Shown here: one piece after another, positions 47,901 to 58,755 of the stretch | Position numbering within the stretch: the first letter of the stretch is position 1 | Layout: each line of letters begins with the position of its first letter | Position numbers and translations under genes: made by a program | The notes under the pieces: model-generated | What the model saw: only the letters and a program-made list of their open reading frames with translations | Told to the model about the DNA's origin: nothing | The model's database searches: none | From: Tubulanus polymorphus | Taxonomy: Eukaryota > Nemertea > Palaeonemertea > Tubulaniformes > Tubulanidae | Assembly (NCBI RefSeq): GCF_964204645.1 | Contig: NC_134035.1 | Span: forward strand, 758,001 to 822,000 | Direction: 5' to 3' | Length of the DNA stretch: 64,000 nucleotides

Positions 47901-49818
47901 TAATCGAGGACTGGACGCGATATTGCGCCTGATTCTGTCGACTTTTGGTTGTTTTCATCGTTAGGTTGTTCGTTTTATTGGAAAAATGTTCTAATTCATC
48001 GTTTAATTGCAAAAGGGAAGTTGTGGAGAGGTTATAGATGTCAAGACAAATATTACCTAGAAGGTTTGATTAGAAAGTAAGTGACTTATGAGTAACTGAT
48101 GAAGTTACTATAGACTAGTAGCGAATGCTTGTTCTTTTGACAAAAATAAGGTTAACCTTCCTTCATCAAATAACTGTTTGTTTCCGCGTTTACTGATAAA
48201 AAGAAAATCGAGGAAAATATTAAACTACTGATTAGATCAATGCGTACCTGAGATTCTTCGGAATGGAATAGCACATCCTGTTGGGAAGGGTATCTATGTC
48301 GATGGTATATGTGAATTTTACTGTATGATCCTTGCTTTTCAATCGCGGGCAAAACGACGGTCGATTTCTTCTTTTTCTCGGGCGGCTGAAAGATAAAATG
48401 CATCGAAACTGAGTAAAATAAAATGATGGATTTGAATGAAATGCATTGCACCGCACCTGCAGGTGACTTGGTCTACAAAGAAAACAGTTGATTTTGATGC
48501 ATTCGAAAGATTTTGCAGCCTTTATTTGACAACATTTATATTTCAAACGATCGAGCGATTCATTTCAAATTTCGAATTATAGAAATTGAGCGATTTATTT
48601 CAAAATTTTAATCACTGAAACTTCCTGCCTGTATTGTAATGCGACGGGTGACACTCACGCACTCGCCGGGGATCGAACCCAGGTATCTTACGCAGGAGGC
48701 AAGCATGCCAAACAGTAGGCCAATATAACTAGTGGTCATACAGTTTTTGTATATGCGTAAAACTGTATTTACATCGTGAAACAACGTGTTTGCGAAAAAT
48801 AATTTCACATTTCAAATAAGATATAGAAATCGACTTAGGTTTCATCCGGATAAATCCGGAATTTCTTCTCGGTGTATATGTATATGTAGGTTTTTGTGTT
48901 GTGTGGGAAAATGTGTCAGTGTTTGAGTCACGCGTCGTTAAATAGCTTTCGTTTGATTACAATTCCTAATGAATTCTATTCGTCGAGTGGACTCAACACT
49001 CGTACGGTTCGATATTGTATATATTACTTGTTAAAACCTGAAAAGCTTTAATGTCCCGCGCGGTAATTAATCTACCAATAGCTTGAGAAAATGTTTTACA
49101 CGAAATATTAATCATTAGTATCAATCATCGCTGAATCGTCGCTATAGTATCGACTGTTCTTGAAAATGGCACCTTCTTTTGGAGACTTCTTTTGGATTGT
49201 AAGAACGATACGATACGAAGAGAAATCCCTTTATAACTTTAATATCTGTGAATTAAATGAGCTATGCCATTAAATATAAATATTCGAATTTAATCTTAGA
49301 TCCAAATGCCTTAAATCCTTAAGACGCTCATTTTCAAGTAAGTTGTTAGATTCGCTAAAAAACCATGTACTTCGATTGAAAGAAACGATTATGTAAACTC
49401 ATCCGATCATCCGGCATATATCTGTTCTTCTGATTAATCAACCAATCAAATGAAATAAGAGGGACAATTCCCTATTTCAAAATCCCTATTTCAAGATCAG
49501 AGAACCGAACTTGGATTGGACTGGTGTTCTGCGATATTTATAGTATTTGGCAAATGATACAATCGGTACTATCGTCTTATTCACCTTTTGCGGAGCGGGA
49601 AAGAAGTCCGGTCGGCTGCTGTACTTAACGAAAGACGGCACCGGATTAGTGACGATTTTCTTCAATTTCACCAGATTAATCCGTTGCGGTTGATAGTGCA
49701 CGCGTCGTTTCATGATGGACTGTCTGCGGCGAGGTTGATGCCGGCGACGAGCTGCTCCTATGCGCGACCCGTCCGGCAGTCTGGGCGCCTCGAATATCGT
49801 CGGATCAAGTAAATACAT
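38945..49818 (-). CDS. NACHT and WD40 repeat STAND NTPase (NWD1/NWD2-like)
   Basis: Fifteen coding exons, all phase-consistent, about 2101 residues: 49818-49585, 48385-48248, 47863-47783, 47448-47314, 46931-46481, 45992-45790, 45625-45342, 45081-44887, 44764-44607, 44481-44273, 44069-43846, 43525-43367, 43147-43018, 42857-42758 and 42549-38945. Domain order: a basic, low-complexity N-terminus (1-330); a DUF4062-type region (VLRMYVSSAFTDSDVERGYL, then FHVLDLHWANRDW); seven prolines (485-491); a NACHT P-loop GKSGSGKTS (801-809) with Walker B LIIYIDSLNQL; a helical stretch; then WD40 repeats from about 1331 (LLSGHKETLTAV, DDTLKQWDMRTG) and an acidic C-terminus. It should be a cytosolic nucleotide-switch scaffold that oligomerises through NACHT and senses partners through WD40. 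NWD1/2 roles in animals are poorly known. The 3.6 kb last exon encodes the whole WD part. The start is uncertain: the ATG at 49818 may be preceded by further exons. Confidence 0.85.
43645..43759. mobile_element. Foldback MITE in NACHT-WD intron
   Basis: The left arm 'cttgagctagtgtattttat' and right arm '...actactagctcaag' are complementary over about 50 bp, meeting at 'ctccaggaat..ggtactcctggag'. Intronic and non-coding. Confidence 0.75.
44800..44860 (-). repeat. tRNA-like SINE fragment
   Basis: On the minus strand the B box reads 'ggttcgaatcc' exactly, within 'atcaggttcgaatccttgtc'. The A-box side is degenerate. It lies in a NACHT-WD intron in gene orientation. Confidence 0.5.
46062..46150 (-). 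repeat. tRNA-like SINE head
   Basis: On the minus strand 'ccggtttagtgcggcaggg' resembles an A box and 'atcaggttcaaatccctgcc' a B box, about 45 bp apart, as in a tRNA gene. There is no intact acceptor stem. Intronic. Confidence 0.55.
47090..47235. repeat. Inverted-repeat remnant, CATTCGGTT family
   Basis: 'ctaataaccgaacgcac' on the left and 'gactaaagttccgactaatt' on the right are related to the larger inverted repeat at 56601-56744, with a further fragment near 20090-20150. It lies in a NACHT-WD intron. Confidence 0.45.
47500..47605 (-). repeat. tRNA-like SINE head
   Basis: On the minus strand 'gtggtcaagtggttcaagc' (A-box side) and 'atgggttcggatcctggtgg' (B box) are spaced as in a tRNA. The flanking 'ggggtaccccc' is a short palindrome. 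It is in a NACHT-WD intron, same orientation as the gene. Confidence 0.6.
48645..48735 (-). repeat. tRNA-like SINE head
   Basis: On the minus strand 'ctgtttggcatgcttgcctc' and the B box in 'cctgggttcgatccccggcg' resemble a decayed tRNA. It is in a NACHT-WD intron, gene orientation. Confidence 0.6.
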
Positions 49819-52089
49819 GACTTTTTTATACGATAGTATTTCTATATAATAAGATCTATCTACCGGTACGTTAGCGATTTATCACCGCGTTCGAAAATAT
49901 GCGATACGTTATTCGACAAAGGCGCGAGATATTTTGATTAATCGGATTTTGAAGTGGGAACGACGGTCGAAAAATCAATCTCTGCAGATAAAAATAGTTA
50001 ACGCGGTAAACAAAACCGCTGTGGAAGATGAAAGCCGGGAATAATCTCTAAATCGATACGAATGTTTCTTTCTAAGGAAATAAACACGCTCGCGAAATTT
50101 CAGATCTCTAGTTAGTTTTCGACGTAATCCGTGGGTATATCAGCGGAGATTTTCCCACATTATATCAGCTATAACGGGGCCATTCGAGCGATTACACCGA
50201 GTACGTATTGTTTCTAATTGCCAGCAGTAAACCGGGTTCCAATGAACCAGTAGTCTCTTCAAAGTCGAATCGCTAATTCTGATTCGTCAATTCCTCCGGA
50301 TATTAAGGCGGTTAAACGTTAATCGGTTTGAATTTCAATTTGAATCAAACGGTCGTTTTTCGCAAGGACACGAACAGAGGCGGTTATCCGTTATCCAGTC
50401 TGAATTTGAATTCGAATCAAACGGTCCGCGAACAGGGACGGTTTCGCTTAGAATTTGAATATAACGGTCGCTTTCGACGAAACTACGACATTCAGTGTAT
50501 CCATCAGTATAGCGCCAACAACGCGTTTACTATTCATCCAATATTTTTGTAATCCGAATAACGACTTTTACGATGATTCACCGATTCATCGACTCATCCG
50601 CTTATACTGGCGGTGTCCGCGAACGCGGCTATAAACATGAAATTGTCGTGCATAAAGCGAACATTCTGTTACGTCATCACGAAACGCAGTACGGACATTA
50701 TTTTCCTATTAAAACTATGTTCATTCGCGTTAAAGCGTTCTGTGGCCGATCGTCCTGACAACAAACGCTCACACGCCGCGGGCGTCGTCGGTGTATTCGG
50801 CGCTATTACTTCTTGAGGAGAGAAACAGAGACATAAAATGAATTCCGGCAACGAATCTCACGACGATATTAAAACGACGATAAAAGCATAAATCATAAGA
50901 TATTCGCACGGCTTTACATTATAAACCACTTAATAAGTCTCCTCGCTACGTGACAGGCTATAAAGACTCTAGTCGAGTGGAAGTGTGGCTTTTTATTATA
51001 GTTTGACCACAGCGATGTATTGTCTTTCTTATACAAAGCTGTTCGTTGCGACGGCTAAGTGCTTTACGCATGGACACAATCTGATTATTTTCGAACCATC
51101 TGGATTGGAATCTAAGTGCAAATTACGAATTCTTAATACAACACTTAAGCAGAATAATCTTCGGCCCTGGTCGGTCTTTCCTTAATCTATAAGTGGTGGG
51201 GAAAATAACGATTTCCACGCTATCTCCGATGTATTTACTAAAGTCTAGTGGTTCACGCTTATTAAACAAATGCGCCGTATTTTAGCGAGGTGTAATATTC
51301 ATACACCGTTACGTCTGTGTCGGTACTGCTTGACTAACCTCGCTGTGTACGTTGCTTGGCAAACGATTACCTATTGGCTTATTACATTCTGAACTAACAG
51401 CGTTTTGTTTTGACAACAAACTAAGTCGAATCGTCTCGTTTCAAATGGTAGTTCGTGTTCTATTATTGAAGGCAGTTTCATTCCTCGAAATTGAAATAGC
51501 AAACAGTTACGTTTGAAAAAAAAATCAAATAGAATTTCAATTCTGTCCATTCGCTAATGAATTGAAATTTAGAAATTCGATCATCTATCGCAGAAATCGT
51601 CTGTTTAAGATTATCTGAAATTATATCCGCAATATCAACTGACCTTGACAGTAACCTTTCAGCGATGTGTTAGTATCATTTGTGTTATACAACTGGGTTA
51701 ATAAACAACACTTGATAAAATCATATAAACCTCGAAATGTTATGATACGTAATTCGGCCTTCGTAAAATGTTTACGTATAGATATTATAAATAAATGCAC
51801 CACAAAATCCTTGACTCTTGTCGAAGAAATGTAACAGTCGTTTCTTTTGTATCGTGTTACATTTTTTTGACGCCGTAAAAACCGTTACAACATTTTCTAT
51901 TGATAACTACTATGTGTTATTTAAGGGTTTAAGGGTGTGAGACGATGCGCACTACGTCATCAATATTTGCGTTTCAAAACAACAATTTCAATTGCAAATT
52001 TTGGCGTTTATTTTTTTGATTAATCATATTTCATAACTCTTGATTTATTTGTAGCTATGAAGAAAATCGACTAATATTTACTCATTTAC
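49819..52089. other. Region upstream of the NACHT-WD ATG
   Basis: Mostly AT-rich, with three loose repeats of 'tgaattcgaatcaaacggtc' at about 50325-50475. No exon with good borders was found, but any additional 5' exons of the NACHT-WD gene would lie here. Confidence 0.4.
51862..52030. repeat. Dispersed ~165 bp repeat, copy 2
   Basis: Best match to 32938-33100: begins 'ttttttgacgccgtaaaaac' and contains 'cactacgtcatcaatatttg' and 'ttttggcgtttattt'. Same orientation as the other two copies. Confidence 0.75.
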
Positions 52090-53710
52090 CTGAGTTTTTC
52101 CTTTCGTTCTGTGACGAAGCGACTTGAATTCCGGGAAAATCCGTCGTAATCGCGGAGCATTGTGGGTAGCTTCAGAAAACAAATCGTCGTCTTCCATCAA
52201 CTGGTTGTTTTCCGACGCGAGCGCGCTGGCAAGCGAGGTTCCCACTTCAGAACTCATTTCGGTTGCGACGGACATATTGTCGCTGTTGTTCTTGTTGTAA
52301 TTCTGTTTTTGACTTAATTCTAGAATAATTCTGACCGTCGATCTAGTAACTTCAGCCACGCTCCAAACGTCTGAAAAAAGTAATGTATTTCCATCAGCTT
52401 AAAAAGGATTTAATCTCGGTTTCTACGTCTTTCACTTTACGGCCAATGTGATGCGTTATGCATGCGTTACGCCCGCTAATCGTAAATTCCACAGATAAAA
52501 GTCACGAAACGTCTGCCATGGAATGCACGAATCCACTACAGTCAGGTGTTATTGTCAATGTATGTGTGTTACATTTGCCAGAAATGCCGTTAAGGAAAAA
52601 CCAATCAAAAAACAATTAAATGACGAAGAATTTTATCGTCGGCTACGAATAAAACGCGGCATTATACAGGAATTTATTTATTATTTACGTCTGACTGGAT
52701 CGAAATCGGATTTTTCGCCTTAAATCAAAACCCGTTCACGAGACAGACAGGCAAATTACATCCTCATTTAAATCGGCTTACTACCCAGTACTGTCGCCAG
52801 AATAGAACTATATATCGGCTTTATCGCCGAGACGGGCAGCTATTTGTTTTCGTATTTCGTCTGGGCATAATTCGCTAAAAGTTTATAGTGACGAGTGTAA
52901 ACCAATATACGCGAGACACAGTCGGTCAATATTAGCCCGACAGCAGCAGTTTTCAAACAATTTTTGTCTGTCGCAAAACGAATTTATTTTACTGGAACCC
53001 GGTGCGCGTAAACACAAACAGTCGTGTACACGCGACTCGATTTGAAGAGTTAGTTAAATAGACTCACTTAACAAATTCAACAAACTCAACAAGGGGACGT
53101 TTATCTTGATGAAATTTCATGAAACAGTTTAATATATATAAACTCTGTTCGGGGAATTCTCTAGACACTTGTAGGACTCATCGTGAGCGTAAGCGCTGTT
53201 AACAAACTGTCACGCAGTAAAGAAAAGGAAAAATTTGTCTTGAAAAACTTCAATCAACGATCTATGATCTTTGTGCGTCAAGTCAAACGGTCTTTTGAAT
53301 ATATCAATGAAAAAGTATAAACAGAAAACACCTTTTGTAAAGAATTATAATTGAATTATAAGTTAGGATTTGTTATAACGACCGTTGATAGTGTTATGAC
53401 CTTGATTTAAGTCGAAGGGATTTTAGAAACATTGACCAAAGAGTTTGAGAGAAAATACTTTGAAAAATCTAATCAAGTTTTTGAGGGAAAACCGCTGAAG
53501 AGGGAGAAGAAATATCGCTCCCATATTTCAAAAACCCCTGCGTTACTTATATCCAATTCGTTTAAACATGAAAAGAAACTCACATCTTTCTGTATAATTA
53601 GAATCCACTAGTTTGGAGTTGAACTCGACGGAACGGTCGGATAGCAGTTGAAGTACGCATACTGCTGTGTTTGCTAATTGTGTCTCAGTACGACTCGTAT
53701 ATCACAGTCT
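52090..53710 (-). CDS. Unrecognised gene fragment, two linked exons
   Basis: Exon 52370-52090 has an acceptor 'cttttttcag' and donor 'ctcag|gtaaat'. The upstream exon ends at 53584 with donor 'agat|gtgagt' and stays open back to about 53707. The two join in phase and read ANTAVCVLQLLSDRSVEF, then YVWSVAEVTRSTVRIILELS, then an Asn/Ser-rich and acidic stretch ending RIFPEFKSLRHRTKGK. Helical with one hydrophobic face; no family recognised. No start or stop was found. It could be 5' exons of the NACHT-WD gene, but its phase-0 end does not fit the acceptors I can see near 49830, so an intermediate exon would be needed. Confidence 0.4.
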
Positions 53711-53942
53711 AATCGAGTTCCATATAAACATTACCCGGTCGCGCAGAGAATTAATCCAACCGGGTATAATCCTGTTGAACTTTGGGTACAATATCTTCAG
53801 GGTTTGATAGACGAACAATTCGTTTGTAGTGTGTATGAATATATCTCTTTTATTTTTAAACGCATTTATTTTAAATGTGGAACCGACCTGAATAGCGATT
53901 AGCGACTATCACGACTTTAAGAACTAAATGTAAAAACTCAGG

Positions 53943-54061
53943 ATCCGGTTCCACAGTTCCACAGTTCTGATTCAAGATCTTACTCTAGAGTTAAATCATT
54001 GAAAATGAACTGATTTTAATGAACTAAGTTAACTCTAACTCACAACTGTGGAACTGGGCCC
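53943..54061. mobile_element. MITE, ACTGTGGAACTGGG family
   Basis: 'atccggttccacagttccac' on the left and 'cacaactgtggaactgggcc' on the right are inverted. The inner arms 'agagttaa' and 'ttaactct' also pair. It lies just 3' of the astacin gene. Confidence 0.75.
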
Positions 54062-54134
54062 GTCTGAAGTTAATGAAACAAGCGAATTTATTTGATGAAT
54101 GATATTTCTGTTTATTATGCTGTGTAGTAACATT

Positions 54135-54240
54135 AGATCTCTTAGCCATAGTCGACAAGACACTGGGCAATGGTCTCTGATGAAACCCTCGGCTCCGGCA
54201 CATCAGTGACCCTCTGTAGCCCAAGTGTCACAGTATTCAT
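54135..54240 (-). pseudogene. Decayed sixth ShK domain after the astacin stop codon
   Basis: Directly downstream of the TAA at 54246, in another frame, the minus strand reads NANEYCDTWATEGHC, then an in-frame TGA, then CAGAEGFIRDHCPVSC. The Cys spacing and the W/EGHC/RDHC/SC pattern match the five intact ShK domains. The first Cys and the Thr-rich linker are missing. A frameshift plus a nonsense codon have therefore removed a former terminal domain, or this is an assembly error. Confidence 0.7.
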
Positions 54241-54245
54241 TGGCG

Positions 54246-57200
54246 TTAAGCGATCGTCGGACATGTGGAGCAAGCTTTCCTACAATTCGCGCTCATATAC
54301 GGTTCATATTCTCCGACGCAGTGACCTTCGTCGGCCCAAATTTGACAGTTGTCGTTATGATCGAGACAAGCGACAGTTGTTGTGGGTTTCGGGATAGTCG
54401 TGGTCGTTGTTGGGGAACATATCCCGCAAGAGTCGCTACAATGGTCCCTCATATAACCTTCGTATTCTCCAACACAGTAACCATCATCGGCCCAAGTTTT
54501 ACAATTGCCGTTATTATCAACACATGTAACGGTCGTGGTTGTGGGTTTCGGAGTAGTCGTGGTCGTTGTGGGTTTCGGGGTAGTCGTGGTCGTAGTGGGG
54601 GAGCAGATTCCGCAGGAGTCTCTACAATGGTCCCTCATATAACCTTCGTATTCCCCAACACAGTTACCATCTCCTGCCCAGGTGGCACATTTGACATTAT
54701 TGTCGGCACAAGGGACAATTTGGGTAGTTGTTGGTTCAGGTGTCGTCGTGGTTGTAGTCGTAGAAGACGTTGAGCAAAGATCGCAAGACTTCTTACAGTG
54801 AAAGTGCACATACGTTGCGTAAGCGCCTTCGCAGTAGCCTTGGCTGGCCCACAGGGCGCATTGGTTCTCCAAGTCCAAACACGGCATCGGTCCGGTAGTC
54901 GTGGGCTGAGTGGGCGAACTGGAGGACGTTAATGAACAAATACCGCACGATACTTGACAATTCTGGAGCATGTAGCCGGGGTCCGTATTGCAGGCGCCGC
55001 CTCGAGCAAGTTCCTGACAAAACACATTTCTATCAACGCACGGTACAACAGTTGTGGGACCGGCTTCGACTATTGCTGCTTCCGTTTGCGGGTCAGTCTC
55101 TTTGCCATCTACGGGTGTTAAAGATAAAATACCATAGAAGGAAAACCAGCAATATTAAAGAAAAAGAAGGAAAGAGTAGTGACGTTTCCACTTCGTATGG
55201 ACCATTGCTATGGACAATTTTCAAAACAGATATTTGTCGAAACATCATCCTAGATTTACTTCAATAATGTGGGTTTTTTCTTCAATCGAATCATGGATAA
55301 TCACTTGTCGATAAAAAGCCAAAATAATAATTAGAGATATGGATAACTGAGTCAGCGCCGTTTAAGTTTTCAAGGGTTTATACATAAACCAGTTGAATTT
55401 GAAAATTCATATCATCACGATGGATGTTATGAACAAATTGACGGTTTTTTTCTGTAGAAATCGCAAACTTACACGCGAATTCGCATCTGCAGTTCTTATT
55501 CAAGAACGAGTCGGGCTGCGGGCATTTGTTCTTCACCGTCTCGGGACAATGTGCTGAAAAATTCGTACAAAACAATTGATTTTATCTTGCGAAAATTATT
55601 TAGACGCAGAAGACAGTGTATAACAAGCTTACAGCTACATTCGTAATGCGAGTTGATAACTTTGACGTCGGAAAACGAGAAAGACGCTTTGTCCCAGGTA
55701 TCCTGGATAAGATGACCTTTCGTGATGTCCTTCGCTTGGATGGTTTGTTTACCATTTGCCGAGAAGGCCTGGCATTATGAAGCGAAAGACATTGTAATAC
55801 ATTGTAAAACGAGAATTTGTTTAGGTTTGGAGTTAGTAATAATAATCTTTATGTAATAAAGATACTTACGGTGATCCCGTAGTGCATGATACTGCGGTAG
55901 TCATACGGTACCTCGTACTGTAAAATCAGATTAGATTCTATTCTCTTGAACCAAATGGCCCAGTCGGGTTCGACATTCTCGTACAGAATATTCAAATACT
56001 CGTCGCGATCGGGCAGTTGATGCTCGTGAACAAGTCCTAAAGCGTGTCCGAATTCGTGTAATATCGTAGGTTTCTGTAGAATAATGTTTGAACCATACAT
56101 AAACGCAAAAACACAAATCAGGCAAAGACAATTGACTTGACTTCATTACTCACGATGCGACAATTAGGATGTAAGTTAATTGCTTGCACGCCACCAGACA
56201 TACCCAGGTGCGAATTGCATCTGATAGAAGAAATACATACATGCGGTTAATATGTGATCTGTGAATATCTTATTGGTTTATTGATAAAAACCTCAAACAT
56301 ACCCGGATCCGTTTTGAACGCGCACTTTGTTAATATGTTCGTCAGTAGCCGGTATAAATTTCAAGCACGATTTCTGCTCGATTTCGTCGATTGCTTTCTG
56401 AATTTCTCCTTTTTGTGCATCGTCTAGAAATACGTTTAGAACTTTTAATGAATTGAATTCACTTCTAGTTCATCATAGGAAAAATAATCGTTTTAAGAGT
56501 AATATTCAACGTGTTGAATGTGACACTTTAGTATTGATTGTATTGATAGTCAAACTGTGCTTCAGTCATCTCTCCTTAAGAAGGAGTGACATCAAAGGCC
56601 ACCTTCGGTTATCTGAGTTAGTCGACTATAGTCGAACCGAATGTCCTTTAGTCGGAACTATATATATTCCGGAAATATTTCGAAAATCAAGCGCATTCGG
56701 TTATTAGTTCCGACCATTAGTCGACTAGATACGAGAACCGAATTTGGCCCAAGCTGCTACCAAGTCCTCAGAAGCTACCCTCGGGTGGAGTGAGGAAACT
56801 CACACAACAAACGTGACCAGAAATTTGGCATCCCAGAAACGATATCCCCTCTTCAAATTTTCAATATGAATTCGTAGCAAACAGTTATAGAAAGTAATAC
56901 GTACTGAAATCATCAGCAGGATTAATGAAATACGGAATTGTATTGTTCGTCCATCTGGTTGAGAGCTCCCAGTGAGCCTTCCTCTTCCGTCGATTACCGG
57001 GTGCTGGTGTAATATCGGGATATAGTATCTCGAATTGTTTCTCGTTTAAAACCATATCCAACTCCGCTAACCGATCCTCGCCGATCACGATAGGTCCTTT
57101 GAAAGCTGTAATGAGAAAAAAATACTCGGGTTCTAATCGAGCTTTTGCACGTATATGAATCAATGAATATAAGAGGTCTTGTGGCTATGTGCTTATGTAA

Positions 57201-57665
57201 CGTATTGTTAGTCTAACCATAATCAGAACTATTCCCGCTTTTCGTGCTATGGTCTATCGCAATAAATGATTTACATGCCGGACACTCGAAGTTTATAACC
57301 CCCTGTGATTAACTGTTGCTGTATGGCTGCAGCAGAGGTAAGCAAAAAAACAGTGACGTCACGCTCGCTTCACTTACCTTCTGGTCCGCCTCCCGCCGAA
57401 ATGATAATCTGATCTATACTGGGAGGTTGAGGGGGTGTTGGAGGTTGCGGCTGTGTCGGTTGACCCGGCCCAAGCGGCTGACTGCCGAGTACTGTTCGCT
57501 GCGTGTAGGAAAAAGAAAACTACGCCATCAATACAGAACTTTTTCGAAAAATCATAACTGATTTGTTTCAGGTTTTGATTTAGAGATCGCTCCTACCAAA
57601 TATAGAATGATCAAGGGAAACACCCACAACTCCCTCATAATACGCGGCACCTGCCTTACTGGCAT
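54246..57665 (-). CDS. Secreted astacin-family metalloprotease with five ShK domains
   Basis: Nine exons join in frame to about 620 residues: 57665-57597, 57498-57378, 57105-56905, 56423-56303, 56220-56154, 56073-55870, 55768-55633, 55553-55473 and 55108-54246. Residues 1-23 are a hydrophobic signal sequence. A Pro/Gln-rich linker and propeptide follow, ending at the basic site RRKRK (102-106), where processing would activate the enzyme. The astacin domain has HEFGHALGLVHEH (zinc ligands H199, H203, H209; catalytic E200) and the Met-turn SIMHYG (254-259), preceded by CNSHLGMSGG. A Cys-containing segment (SHCPETVKNKC) leads to the last exon, with five six-Cys ShK modules (such as DHCRDSCGIC) separated by Thr-rich, probably O-glycosylated, linkers. 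Astacin-ShK proteins act in matrix, digestive or developmental proteolysis. ShK here is a binding/structural module; nothing suggests a toxin role. Confidence 0.92.
56601..56744. mobile_element. Inverted-repeat element in astacin intron 3
   Basis: The left 'ccttcggttatctgagttag' and right 'gatacgagaaccgaatttgg' arms pair over about 55-60 bp, with internal 'gtcgact' and 'gtcggaact'/'agttccgac' blocks. Related fragments occur near 20100 and 47100. Confidence 0.65.
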
Positions 57666-58137
57666 TTGAATATTTCAATATTTAAGAACAGCAAATAAAA
57701 CCTATCCAAACGCTCCGATGCAATCAGTTGTGTCTTTGCAAAACTGAATTATTTAACCTATTATAGTATTTGAAAATAAATATTAAAGATGTAGAATTGA
57801 CAGTCGCGAACACAACTGTGGAACTGAATCGAGGGATTCTGATCACCGCTTTCAGGTGTCGGGTTTTATAGAGACCGCGATAGAAGTGCCAATATTGATA
57901 CAATATTCTGCGAAGAGGCTTCTCGATATTTCTTCACGAGATTGAAGTGGACATAATGAACTGGTACTCAATAATCACACGTGACGCGTATAGTGCTGGT
58001 TTACCCACTTAAGGTAAAAATAGGGGATATAGACTGGTTACCGGTTGAATTGGACAGGCAACCAGTCTATACGGGATATCAACAAATTCAAGTTCTGAAA
58101 TTACTCGTTTGATGGCGCTAGTTAGAACCGGAAATTG

Positions 58138-58287
58138 TTGTAAATAACGTTTGTTATGTTTCAAAGTGCTTTTATCTACTGTTTTTGTATAAAATTGTAA
58201 ATACTGTTTTTTTCCTCCATGTACCATGGGAATGGTTGGAGTGTAATAAATATTCGTATTCGTATTCGTATTCGTATTCGTATCCGT
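58138..58287 (+). mobile_element. Retroposon 3' end nested in the foldback arm
   Basis: A 150 bp block flanked by the 5 bp direct repeat 'aattg' (58133-58137 and 58288-58292). The intact right arm shows the empty site with a single 'aattg'. The block ends in a (TATTCG)n tail (about 58247-58286) after 'ggttggagtgtaataaa', as in many LINE and SINE 3' ends. It is probably a 5'-truncated non-LTR insertion. Confidence 0.75.
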
Positions 58288-58679
58288 AATTGGAACCTAA
58301 ATCCGCCATTTTCTAGTTCATTTGCAATGAAAATCTCTCGCTTCAAGTTTTTCATGAGCGATATTTTACTTACTATACAACGCCACGCGTAATCCTTTGA
58401 GTATGATATCCTGACAATGTGTTGAATTCGATAAAACCTCACTTCGAATGCTAAATATCACTAAAAATGTCAAAAAACTACCAAAAATCACAAATTTAGC
58501 GATGACGCTCGAAGCAGCTAACGGAAGTGAAGACTTGTGCCGGGTGTCATGACTTTGTTGTTGAGTTCCAGACTCTAAAGGGAATCTATTGCAGGCTATA
58601 CTGATAAATATGTAATAATATTATGAAATAAAATTAATTTTAGAAGGACTTCACTCGTAGATTCATAAAAGAAATATGA

Positions 58680-58755
58680 AAAATACCAGGACTCGAACCA
58701 ACAATCGAAATCGGGCCGTCAAGTGCTGCCACCATGTGATACCTGGCAACCAGTC
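58680..58755 (-). repeat. tRNA-like SINE head
   Basis: On the minus strand 'ggtggcagcacttgacggcc' (A-box side, weak) and 'ttgttggttcgagtcctggt' (B box) resemble a tRNA-derived sequence. It lies inside the core of the foldback element. Confidence 0.5.

Noticed and set aside
54225-54773. Plus-strand 182-codon frame over the ShK exon
   Set aside because: Antisense shadow of the ShK/Thr-rich coding exon, caused by its biased codons. The minus-strand frame has domain structure and correct splice phases.
54246-55108. Venom or toxin gene reading of the ShK domains
   Set aside because: The ShK modules are C-terminal to an astacin protease with intact catalytic motifs, the usual non-toxin arrangement. 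Nothing indicates a free ShK peptide.
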